64,000 bases of DNA from QNZT01 sp964573205 (GTDB lineage: Bacteria; Campylobacterota; Campylobacteria; Campylobacterales; QNZT01): the NCBI GenBank assembly GCA_964573205.1, contig CAZNIT010000022.1, positions 1 to 64,000 on the forward strand, read 5' to 3'. The translations under genes and the position numbers were made by a program. Below the pieces are notes generated by a model. The model made no database searches. It saw nothing but the letters and a program-made list of their open reading frames with translations, and had not been told where the DNA came from. This document shows, piece by piece, positions 17,677 through 24,983 of the stretch. How positions within the stretch are numbered: the stretch's first letter is position 1; the number at the start of each line of letters is the position of its first letter.

Positions 17677-19286
17677 ACGTTTTTCCCCTCTTTTTTAGCC
17701 TTCTCTTTCGCAAAAAGAGAGTTTACATAGTATTGTTGAGCGACTCCAAAAAGGTTATTGACAAACCAATAAAGCGTAAGGCCGGCAGGAAAAGTAACGA
17801 AAAAGAACATAAAGATCAAAGGCAAAAACTTCATGATTTTCTCTTGCATCGGATCTGTGAAATTCGTCGGTGTGATATGCTGCTGCCAAAACATCGTAGC
17901 CGCCATTAAAACGGGAAGAATGAAGTACGGATCCATAGCGGAGAGATCCTGTATCCATCCCATCCATGGCGCATGTTTTAATTCGACCGCATTCAACAAA
18001 ACGCGGTAAATAGCGAAAAAAACCGGAATCTGAAGGAGCATCGGTAAGCACCCGCCCATCGGATTAGCGTTATGTTTTTTATATAATTCCATCATTTTGG
18101 CGTTCATCTTTTGCGGATCGCCTTTATACTTTTTTTGTATCTCTTTAACTTTAGGAGAAAGCTCTTTTAATCTGTTCATCGACACCATACCTTTATAGGT
18201 GAGAGGGAAAAGAACAAGTCTTAAAAGTATGGTGATAATAACTATCGCCCAACCCCAGTTGCCGACAAAGTTATATATCGCTTTTAAAAGTACGAACATC
18301 GGTTTTGCTAAAAACGTAAAAAATCCGTATTCGATTATATCGGACATTCTAGGATCGATCGAGTTTAATTTATCATGTTCCTTAGCGCCGGCGTATCCGT
18401 TTACCTCTAGGCCGTCGTATCCTTTGATAAAGGCGAGAGGATCCTCTTTGGAATCAGTGGTTATATATACGTCGAAACCTTTTTCAAAATCATAAAACGA
18501 CGTTGTAAAATATCTGTCGTTCGCGGCTACTATATTCGCCTTCATAAAAACTTCGTTTCCTTTTGCGTCACCATCCTCGATAGTTTCGATGGTTCCGTCG
18601 GCCTTTCTTATTAAAACACCTTTAAATGTGTACATGTCGGCTATTTGATCGGGTCTGAAGCCCGGACTTATGTAGTATTCGACGGGATTGTCCAAAGAGA
18701 TCGAAACTCTATAAGTTCCGTTGGGAAAAAAAGTGATCTTTTTCGTAACGGTCACTTTACTTAGCTTTTGTGTCAAGATTACACTCTGTTCTTTGTTCGA
18801 GACGGACAGGCTCTCTTTATTCGTAGTATAAGGAGTTTTAAATGCTTCGTCGTTTAAAGTGGAGTCGCTAAAACGTATCTCAAAAGGCTTGACCGGAGCG
18901 TTGACGGAGACGAGGTTAGGAAGCTCTCCCTCATGAGTTTTGAACTTCTCTATCAAGACTTCGAACTTCGAAAATCTCCCAAGAGAGTCGATCTCGGCTT
19001 GAAAGGCGTCCGTAGTGACTTTTACGATTGTATCGGCTTGAGTCGAGCCGTTTTTTAAAGAGGATTTTTCACTTTCAACACTTCTGGTAGCCGGCGCGCT
19101 CTTGCTTGAGGCGGCGACGGGTGCCGCATTTGAAGTTGTCGAGGATGATTCGGTTTGAATTGTATTATTCAAATCTTGCTTTATAGGAACGGGTTTTGGC
19201 ACCGTTAAGTCATAAACTACGAAAAATAAAAAACTGAGTGCTATTGCAAGTATCATGCGTTGCTGCTGTGTCATTTTGTCAAGCAA
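17673..19286 (-). CDS. yidC: Membrane protein insertase YidC
   Basis: Inserts and folds inner-membrane proteins, alone or with SecYEG. One N-terminal helix (about residues 10-30), a Ser/Ala-rich linker, a periplasmic P1 domain (about 90-325) and the five-helix insertase core (about 335-525) are present; the core includes ILLRLVLFPLT with the conserved Arg and the cytoplasmic hairpin KELSPKVKEIQKKYKGD. I choose TTG 19286 because AAGGA lies seven bases upstream; TTG 19292, which overlaps the yidD stop as TTGA, is the alternative, and ATG 19274 is also possible. Length about 537 residues, normal for Gram-negative YidC. Confidence 0.96.
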   Translation of the reverse strand: MLDKMTQQQRMILAIALSFLFFVVYDLTVPKPVPIKQDLNNTIQTESSSTTSNAAPVAASSKSAPATRSVESEKSSLKNGSTQADTIVKVTTDAFQAEIDSLGRFSKFEVLIEKFKTHEGELPNLVSVNAPVKPFEIRFSDSTLNDEAFKTPYTTNKESLSVSNKEQSVILTQKLSKVTVTKKITFFPNGTYRVSISLDNPVEYYISPGFRPDQIADMYTFKGVLIRKADGTIETIEDGDAKGNEVFMKANIVAANDRYFTTSFYDFEKGFDVYITTDSKEDPLAFIKGYDGLEVNGYAGAKEHDKLNSIDPRMSDIIEYGFFTFLAKPMFVLLKAIYNFVGNWGWAIVIITILLRLVLFPLTYKGMVSMNRLKELSPKVKEIQKKYKGDPQKMNAKMMELYKKHNANPMGGCLPMLLQIPVFFAIYRVLLNAVELKHAPWMGWIQDLSAMDPYFILPVLMAATMFWQQHITPTNFTDPMQEKIMKFLPLIFMFFFVTFPAGLTLYWFVNNLFGVAQQYYVNSLFAKEKAKKEGKNV

Positions 19287-19288
19287 GG

Positions 19289-19627
19289 TCAATTCCTTTT
19301 GAATGTTTTAATAAGGTAAAAATAGTTGTCCTCTTTCGGAACGAACCAAAATTGTACAATAATCTTTTTTGCATCTGAGTTATGATAGCAAACTCTCTTA
19401 GAATTTAAGCTCTTTTTTACAACGGGATAGTCGATTCCGCCTTTAAAAAGTTGATTGCAACGAAGAATTCGAAAAACAGAGAGAAATATAGCTTTAAAAA
19501 GAGAGTTTTTCTCAAACTGCCATCTGGCATATTCCGAACAGGTAGGATAGTATCTACAACTGCCGAAGCTAAAAAGTGTGAAAAATTTTTGATAGATCTC
19601 TAAAATCCACAGTATAACTTTTCTCAT
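19289..19627 (-). CDS. yidD: Membrane protein insertion efficiency factor YidD
   Basis: Small membrane-associated protein that helps YidC insert proteins. The 112 residues carry the conserved core SCRYYPTCSEYA and NQLFKGGIDYPV with the family's three Cys. After the core there is a C-terminal extension of about 40 residues ending in hydrophobic/aromatic positions (FWFVPKEDNYFYL), longer than the roughly 80-residue YidD of Escherichia coli and typical of Campylobacterota. The ATG follows directly on the rnpA stop TAG. Confidence 0.95.
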   Translation of the reverse strand: MRKVILWILEIYQKFFTLFSFGSCRYYPTCSEYARWQFEKNSLFKAIFLSVFRILRCNQLFKGGIDYPVVKKSLNSKRVCYHNSDAKKIIVQFWFVPKEDNYFYLIKTFKRN

Positions 19628-19966
19628 CTACTCTTTAAAAGCCCCGACTTTTTTCAAAGCGTATTTGATCTCTTTTTTCAGATGTTCAAATTCGATATCC
19701 AAAATCTCTTTTTTGGCTACAAAGATGAACACTCCGTCTTTCAATTTATTTTGCAAGTCGATAAAAACGGCTCTAAGACGCCTTTTGGCAAAATTTCTCT
19801 CGACCGCGTTACCGATTTTCTTGCTGGCCGTAAAGCCCGCTTTTTTGCTCTCTTCATTTTTAAAGAAGACAATGCATGAACGGACATGTTTTTTTGTCGA
19901 ATTGTTGTAAAAGTATCTAAACTCCGAATTAGTTTTAAGAGTTTGAAAATCTTTTAAACCGCTAAT
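19628..19966 (-). CDS. rnpA: Ribonuclease P protein component with probable ATT start
   Basis: Protein subunit of RNase P, which trims the 5' end of tRNA precursors. The minus-strand frame is open from 20005 to the TAG at 19630-19628. It encodes ASKKIGNAVERNFAKRRLRA, the RnpA core, and ends LKKVGAFKE just before yidD. No ATG, GTG or TTG lies in this frame upstream of the core. The best start is ATT at 19966-19964, with AAAGG nine bases upstream, giving 112 residues (usual size) and overlapping rpmH by 13 bases. The RNR motif reads RNF. Gene identity is firm; the start codon is inferred. Confidence 0.9.
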   Translation of the reverse strand: MSGLKDFQTLKTNSEFRYFYNNSTKKHVRSCIVFFKNEESKKAGFTASKKIGNAVERNFAKRRLRAVFIDLQNKLKDGVFIFVAKKEILDIEFEHLKKEIKYALKKVGAFKE

Positions 19967-20088
19967 CTTTTTCTGCCTTTGGCTCTTCTTGAGCGTATGA
20001 CTCTTCTACCGTTTTTGCTCTTCATTCTGGTTCTGAAACCATGCGTTCTTTTTCTTGGTGTGTTGTGTGGTTGATATGTTCTTTTCAT
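19954..20088 (-). CDS. rpmH: Ribosomal protein L34
   Basis: Large-subunit ribosomal protein of 44 residues, read directly from the minus strand: it starts MKRTYQPHNTPRKRTHGF and ends KGRKRLAV, nearly identical to L34 of other bacteria. ATG at 20088-20086, TAA at 19956-19954. An AAGGA ribosome site lies about 13 bases before the start. First gene of the rpmH-rnpA-yidD-yidC-jag-mnmE block; its 3' end overlaps the inferred rnpA start. Confidence 0.98.
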   Translation of the reverse strand: MKRTYQPHNTPRKRTHGFRTRMKSKNGRRVIRSRRAKGRKRLAV

Positions 20089-20129
20089 TATTTTCGATTT
20101 CCTTGTAATATATGATTTTTAACTCAAAG

Positions 20130-20171
20130 ATCCGCATCAAGCAGGCTCACATGAGCTGTCAAGTTGCGGAT
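20130..20171 (-). other. Structured element between the small ORF and rpmH
   Basis: A seven-base outer stem (20130-20136 with 20165-20171, ATCCGCA and complement) encloses a five-base inner hairpin (GCTCA 20145-20149 with TGAGC 20152-20156). On the minus strand it begins 35 bases after the preceding ORF and ends about 40 bases before rpmH. It may be a terminator for the ilvB-lpxD run or a leader structure of the rpmH mRNA. There is no T-run, so a simple intrinsic terminator is unlikely. A TTGACA hexamer overlaps it at 20162-20157, but no good -10 follows. Confidence 0.4.
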
Positions 20172-20205
20172 TGTACAAAAAGAGAGCTTAAAGTAGTATA
20201 ACTCT

Positions 20206-20436
20206 TTATCGAGCTTCTTTAGCCTCTTTTAGCGCTTCTATAAGTTCGTCTAAATTTTCATACGGTATGTGAGCTTTCCAGTCAGGCTCATCCGAATCTG
20301 CTTTTAACGATATGCCGATACTGACTACCGGTGCGGAATTCGGCCCGTAAGGCTCTTCTATCTTTGAGACGGATATCTGTCCGTCTTTTGTTCCCGCCAA
20401 TTTGAAAGCTTTTAATATCGTATTTTTCCCACTCAC
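20206..20436 (-). CDS. Small conserved-looking protein after lpxD
   Basis: Predicted 76-residue soluble acidic protein, no signal or membrane helix. It starts with GTG overlapping the lpxD stop by one base (TAGTG), which is strong evidence of coupling. The sequence has alternating strand-like segments (PVVSIGISLKAD, WKAHIPYENLDEL) and ends in a Glu/Ala/Lys helix. I do not recognise a family and give no function. Confidence 0.75.
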   Translation of the reverse strand: MSGKNTILKAFKLAGTKDGQISVSKIEEPYGPNSAPVVSIGISLKADSDEPDWKAHIPYENLDELIEALKEAKEAR

Positions 20437-21392
20437 TATTTTCCCCTTGTTTTTAATAATTTTGCTATCTTAGCTTGCAATCGCAGCCAATCGTTGTGTT
20501 TCATCAGCGGAAAACCGCTATAAGTATCTTTCCTTGTGATAGATTTGGTAACGCCTCCTCGAGCGGCAACCGTTACGAAATCGGTGATTTCAAGATGTCC
20601 CGCCGTTGCGCTTTGGCCTCCCATCACGACGTTTCTACCCATTTTGGTGGAACCGGAAATTCCCACTTGTGAAACCAAAATGGAATTTTGCCCTATTTCG
20701 CAATTGTGCGCAATCTGTACCAAATTGTCGATTTTGGTTCCTTTTTTTATTATTGTGGAGCCGAAAACCGCACGATCTATCGTACTGTTTGCGCCGATCT
20801 CCACATTGTCTTCTATGATAACGTTACCGTTGTGATAAATCTTTACGTGTTCTCCGCTTTTTGTATGAGCATATCCGAAACCGTCGCTTCCGATAACGCT
20901 CCCGGCATGAATAAAGACCTTTTTACCTATTTTTACATCGTTATAAATTGTAACGTTGGGATATATTACGCTCCCCTCTTCCACCACCACGTTTTCACCG
21001 ATGCAAGCGCCGCTTAAGATTGTGACGTCCTCACCGATCGTCGAATTGTTGCCTATATGTACAAATTCGCAAATATGCGCGCTTTTTGCGATTTTCGGCT
21101 CTTTCTTTCGTTCGATAAGCGGTTTTTTGAAATAAAAACTAGCCTCCGCCATTTTTAAATACGGCTCGTTTGTTACCAATGCCGTACAGTTTTCGGGTAA
21201 AAGAGCTTCATATTTTTTATCCAAAAAAACCGCCCCGGCTTTTGTTTTTGACAATTCGTCGATATATTTCATATTGTCGAAAAAAGAGATCTCCGCAGAG
21301 GAAGCATCCTTCAAAGTATTTATCGCTTCGACTTCGAAGTCTTTTCCTTCAAAACCAAGAGAGAGCTTTTTTGTCAATTGGCTCAACAGCAT
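20436..21392 (-). CDS. lpxD: UDP-3-O-acylglucosamine N-acyltransferase LpxD
   Basis: Third step of lipid A synthesis: transfers a hydroxyacyl chain from ACP to the amine of UDP-3-O-acylglucosamine. The 318 residues comprise an N-terminal uridine-binding domain (about 1-100), then a left-handed beta-helix of hexapeptide repeats (about 103-270), with the catalytic His in QIAHNCEIG and VEIGANSTIDRA before it. The ATG at 21392 overlaps the ilvN TGA by one base (TGATG), with GGAG five bases upstream; a GTG one codon earlier is less likely. Confidence 0.96.
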   Translation of the reverse strand: MLLSQLTKKLSLGFEGKDFEVEAINTLKDASSAEISFFDNMKYIDELSKTKAGAVFLDKKYEALLPENCTALVTNEPYLKMAEASFYFKKPLIERKKEPKIAKSAHICEFVHIGNNSTIGEDVTILSGACIGENVVVEEGSVIYPNVTIYNDVKIGKKVFIHAGSVIGSDGFGYAHTKSGEHVKIYHNGNVIIEDNVEIGANSTIDRAVFGSTIIKKGTKIDNLVQIAHNCEIGQNSILVSQVGISGSTKMGRNVVMGGQSATAGHLEITDFVTVAARGGVTKSITRKDTYSGFPLMKHNDWLRLQAKIAKLLKTRGK

Positions 21393-21862
21393 CACTTCTC
21401 CATTGAAACCGAGCCGCCGCGTACAATCTCGGTAGGTTGGAACTTTTTTATAATCTTCAAAAAGTTGCCTATTCGATTCGCATCGTCAACGGCCATCAAT
21501 ATAAGAGAATCTTCCGTAGCGTTTGCGACGATACCGTTATATCCGTTTAAGATCGCGTCAAGTCCGCTTAAATTGCTCTCAAGCGGAATTTTCACAAGAG
21601 CCATCTCTTTTTCGACCACCTCTTGCGTCTCAATGACTTTGTAAGTTGGTATCAGTTTATGAAGCTGTTTGGTTATCTGTTCCAACACTCTTTCACTTCC
21701 CTTCGTTACGATTGTGAAGCGAGAAAAATCACTCTCCGGAATGGGTGCGACGGTAAGCGACTCGATATTATATCCGCGTCCGGCAAAAAGTCCGGCTATT
21801 CTTGAAAGAACTCCGTCTTCGTTGATGACAATTACAGAGATTACCTTTCTTATCTCTTTCAT
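21392..21862 (-). CDS. ilvN: Acetolactate synthase small subunit
   Basis: Regulatory subunit of acetolactate synthase; binds valine and gives feedback control of branched-chain amino acid synthesis. The 156 residues begin with an ACT domain (about 5-78; VIVINEDGVLSRIAGLFAGRGYNIESL is its start, read in parts) followed by the C-terminal ALS_ss domain. The start ATG overlaps the ilvB stop by four bases (ATGA). Sometimes named ilvH. Confidence 0.96.
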   Translation of the reverse strand: MKEIRKVISVIVINEDGVLSRIAGLFAGRGYNIESLTVAPIPESDFSRFTIVTKGSERVLEQITKQLHKLIPTYKVIETQEVVEKEMALVKIPLESNLSGLDAILNGYNGIVANATEDSLILMAVDDANRIGNFLKIIKKFQPTEIVRGGSVSMEK

Positions 21863-23556
21863 GACTCTTCCTTATATTCTAACATCATATTATAAAGCGT
21901 CCCGCCGGCCGGTACCATCGGCAATACATTCTCAAAACGATCAACCTTTACATCCAGCATTACCGGTACACTCTGCTTCAAGGCATCCTCTAACGCTTTG
22001 TCAAACTCATCTTTCGTTCGGACGACGTAACCTTTTGCTCCGAAACTCTCGGCGAGCATAACGAAATCGGGCTGCATGCTTAAATCGGTTTCCGCATATC
22101 TTTTGTCGTAAAAGAAGGTCTGCCATTGTCGTACCATACCTAGAAAATTATTGTTTAAAATAATATTGATAACCGGAAGTTTATTTTCTACGGCCGTCAT
22201 GAGCTCTTGAATATTCATCAAAATGGAGCCGTCCCCTGTAAAATTAATTGAGACCTTCTCTTTTGCGTATTGAGCTACGCCCGCGGCTGCCGGAAATCCG
22301 AACCCCATCGTGCCCAAACCGCCGCTTGTAATGAATTGTCTGGGAAACGAAAAAGGGTAAAATTGTGCCGTCCACATCTGATGCTGTCCCACGTCGGTTG
22401 TGATATACGCTCTATCTCCTAATATTTCACCCACTCTTTCTATGACCCACTGCGGCTTTATTGATTTTGAATCTTTATCGTATGAGAGCGGGTGTATTTC
22501 ATCATATCTTGCAAGAAGTCCTCTCCAATTTTCATACTTCTCTTTATCTATTTTCTCTTTTGCAAGCTCCAGCATAGATTCAAGGACGTTTTTCAAATCA
22601 CCTACTATCGGATAATCGACATGCACGATTTTACCGATACTGCTTGGATCTATATCTACATGAATTATTTTGGCGTGCTTTGCGAACTCATCGAGTCTTC
22701 CTGTTACCCGGTCGTCAAATCGAGGTCCAAGAGCTATCATAAGATCGGCTTCGCTCATCGCCATATTGGAAGCGTAGTTTCCGTGCATTCCGACCATCCC
22801 AAGAAGAAGAGGATCATTGTGATGAAGCGCACCTCTTGCCATCAAGGTCTCAACCGCCGGAATACCGGTTATCTTCGCGAACTCTCTGACAAGATCGGTC
22901 GATTCTGAACTAATAAGACCTCCTCCAAGATATAAGATCGGTTTTTTGCTTTGAACGATCGCCTCGACGGCTTTGTGAATCTGTCTTGAGTTACCTTTAT
23001 AATGAGGCTTGTAAGTCTTGAGAGATATCTCTTTGGGATACTCGAAAACACCCTCTTGAGCCGTTATATCTTTAGGTATATCTATATGAACCGGTCCGGG
23101 CCTGCCGCTTTTTGCGAGATAAAACGCCTCTTTCAAAATTCGAGGTAGATCTTTGATATCCTTGACCAGATAGTTGTGTTTTGTGCAAGGACGACTTATA
23201 CCGACCGCGTCGATCTCCTGAAAAGCGTCCGTACCGATCATAGTGATCGGTACCTGCCCGCTGACGACCACCATCGGTATGGAGTCCGTATATGCGGTAG
23301 CCAATCCCGTAACGGCGTTTGTAAAACCGGGACCGCTGGTTACGATAGCGACTCCGACCTCGCCGCTGGCTCTCGCGTAACCGTCGGCGGCATGAATCGC
23401 AGCTTGTTCATGTCTTGTTAGAATATGTTTGAAATTTTTATCTTTATATATCTCGTCATAGACATTCATGATCGCACCGCCGGGATATCCAAAAGCTACT
23501 TTAACACCCTCTTTGTGCATAGCTTCGATCACCATCTGTGAGCCTGTCATTTTCAT
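21859..23556 (-). CDS. ilvB: Acetolactate synthase large subunit
   Basis: Catalytic subunit that condenses two pyruvates, or pyruvate and 2-oxobutyrate, using thiamine diphosphate and FAD; first step of valine, leucine and isoleucine synthesis. The 565 residues include the catalytic Glu50 in TRHEQAAIHAADGYARA, a central domain (about 190-325), and the thiamine diphosphate/Mg motif GDGSILMN with ILNNNFLGMVRQW. AGGA lies six bases before the ATG. First gene of the ilvB-ilvN-lpxD run. Confidence 0.97.
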   Translation of the reverse strand: MKMTGSQMVIEAMHKEGVKVAFGYPGGAIMNVYDEIYKDKNFKHILTRHEQAAIHAADGYARASGEVGVAIVTSGPGFTNAVTGLATAYTDSIPMVVVSGQVPITMIGTDAFQEIDAVGISRPCTKHNYLVKDIKDLPRILKEAFYLAKSGRPGPVHIDIPKDITAQEGVFEYPKEISLKTYKPHYKGNSRQIHKAVEAIVQSKKPILYLGGGLISSESTDLVREFAKITGIPAVETLMARGALHHNDPLLLGMVGMHGNYASNMAMSEADLMIALGPRFDDRVTGRLDEFAKHAKIIHVDIDPSSIGKIVHVDYPIVGDLKNVLESMLELAKEKIDKEKYENWRGLLARYDEIHPLSYDKDSKSIKPQWVIERVGEILGDRAYITTDVGQHQMWTAQFYPFSFPRQFITSGGLGTMGFGFPAAAGVAQYAKEKVSINFTGDGSILMNIQELMTAVENKLPVINIILNNNFLGMVRQWQTFFYDKRYAETDLSMQPDFVMLAESFGAKGYVVRTKDEFDKALEDALKQSVPVMLDVKVDRFENVLPMVPAGGTLYNMMLEYKEES

Positions 23557-23589
23557 CTGTTTTCCTAGTATATTCGAAATTACAGGGCA

Positions 23590-23617
23590 ATTATAACCAA
23601 AAAAAATAAAGTGTCGC
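23590..23617 (-). promoter_or_regulatory. Probable sigma-70 promoter of ilvB
   Basis: On the minus strand a perfect -10 box TATAAT (23595-23590) lies 16 bases after GCGACA (23617-23612), four of six matches to the -35 consensus. It is about 34 bases before the ilvB ATG. I see no obvious leucine-rich leader peptide or attenuator. Confidence 0.55.
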
Positions 23618-23705
23618 TATCGATCGTTGAGTTGTTAGGTCGCAATTGTGTTTTAAGTACTACTTTGCTAAAATCTCGCACATTATAAAGTGCGGAGCCT
23701 GCCAT

Positions 23706-24983
23706 ATGTTAGGGGAGATTTTTTATATACAAAGACCGTATTTCGGTTGGAGGACTTTTAAAAGCTTTTTCTCTCCCGAGTATCTCTTTTTCGGGTTTGT
23801 TACCGCCGTTTTTCTATCTTTATTTATATATCTTGATTATTTCGGCATTAAAAACGAACTTTTCGTAAAAAGCGTTACGACCGTCAGTGCGATTTTGGGT
23901 TTTTATCTTCTGTTGGTATCAAGTCGCGCGACGCTTTTTTGGAGCGGCTTTTTTATAGCTTTTTTCTGGTTTTACTGGATAGGTTTCTCTTTCAGGTATT
24001 ACGGGGTAAGCGAATTCATACCTCTTATGGTACTGTTTGTTTCTTTGGGATACGGACTATTTTTCTGGGTAGTGTCGCTTTTTACTCATCCCTTGACAAG
24101 GGCTTTTTTATTTTCGTTTTTTAGTTATTTTCATCCGATGTCTTTTAACTGGTTCATACCCGAACTTACGCTCGTTCACTCCTATTTGGGGATAGCTAAG
24201 TGGCAATTTGGATTATTTTTACTCTCTTTAGCTCTTTTTGCGTCATTTAAAAGATGGCATAAAGTCGTCGCGATTATACCTCTTGTATTATCTATCGAAT
24301 ATCCGCCGACACAAAAGCTTCCTTTGCCGGATATTAAGATAATGTTGGCGGATTCGAAACTCGATCAATCCGTTAAATGGGATCCAAGCTACAAAGACCG
24401 CAGTATAGAAAACAATATTGCCGTAATTCTCGAAGCCATAAGCGAAAAATACGATATGGTCGTTTTAAACGAGAGCGCTTTCGCACTTTTTTTAAATACG
24501 GATATAGAGTTGATGCAAAAACTTCAAGAACTGTCAAAAGAGATAGTCATAGTTACGGGCGGACTTTACAGTGACGGTAAAAATTCCTATAATTCCACCT
24601 ACTATTTTGACGATAAAAAGATATATATCGCCAACAAGGTCGTACTGGTTCCGTTTGGTGAAGAGATTCCTCTTCCGAAATTTATCGCAAAATGGATAAA
24701 CGATACTTTTTACGATGGGGCGGAAGATTATAAAACCGCCAAAAAACCGACGGATATAAAACTGAGCGTGGGCACTTTCAGAAACGCTATATGTTACGAG
24801 GCTACAAGAGACGAACTTTTTGTAGGAAATCCCAAATATATGATCGCAATAAGCAATAACGCATGGTTTACTCCGTCGATAGAACCCGTTCTTCAAAAAA
24901 TTTTGATGGAGTACTTCTCAAGAAAATATAAAACGGTTATATTTCATAGTGCGAATATGGGTATTTCAACCGTCATTCACTAA
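23706..24983 (+). CDS. lnt: Apolipoprotein N-acyltransferase
   Basis: Adds the third fatty acid to the N-terminal Cys of lipoproteins in the inner membrane. I place the start at ATG 23706, with GGAG eight bases upstream; a TTG at 23646 would add 20 residues without a ribosome site. The 425 residues have about seven N-terminal membrane helices (to about 215) and a nitrilase-like domain with the expected triad: Glu256 (VLNESAF), Lys311 (IANKVVLVPFGEEIPLP) and Cys363 (NAICYE). Slightly short for Lnt. Its last 11 bases overlap the convergent lipoprotein gene. Confidence 0.92.
   Translation: MLGEIFYIQRPYFGWRTFKSFFSPEYLFFGFVTAVFLSLFIYLDYFGIKNELFVKSVTTVSAILGFYLLLVSSRATLFWSGFFIAFFWFYWIGFSFRYYGVSEFIPLMVLFVSLGYGLFFWVVSLFTHPLTRAFLFSFFSYFHPMSFNWFIPELTLVHSYLGIAKWQFGLFLLSLALFASFKRWHKVVAIIPLVLSIEYPPTQKLPLPDIKIMLADSKLDQSVKWDPSYKDRSIENNIAVILEAISEKYDMVVLNESAFALFLNTDIELMQKLQELSKEIVIVTGGLYSDGKNSYNSTYYFDDKKIYIANKVVLVPFGEEIPLPKFIAKWINDTFYDGAEDYKTAKKPTDIKLSVGTFRNAICYEATRDELFVGNPKYMIAISNNAWFTPSIEPVLQKILMEYFSRKYKTVIFHSANMGISTVIH

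Noticed and set aside
21669..22061. 130-codon open frame antisense to ilvN and ilvB
   Set aside because: Covers two well-supported genes and their overlap, no ribosome site, odd composition. A shadow frame.
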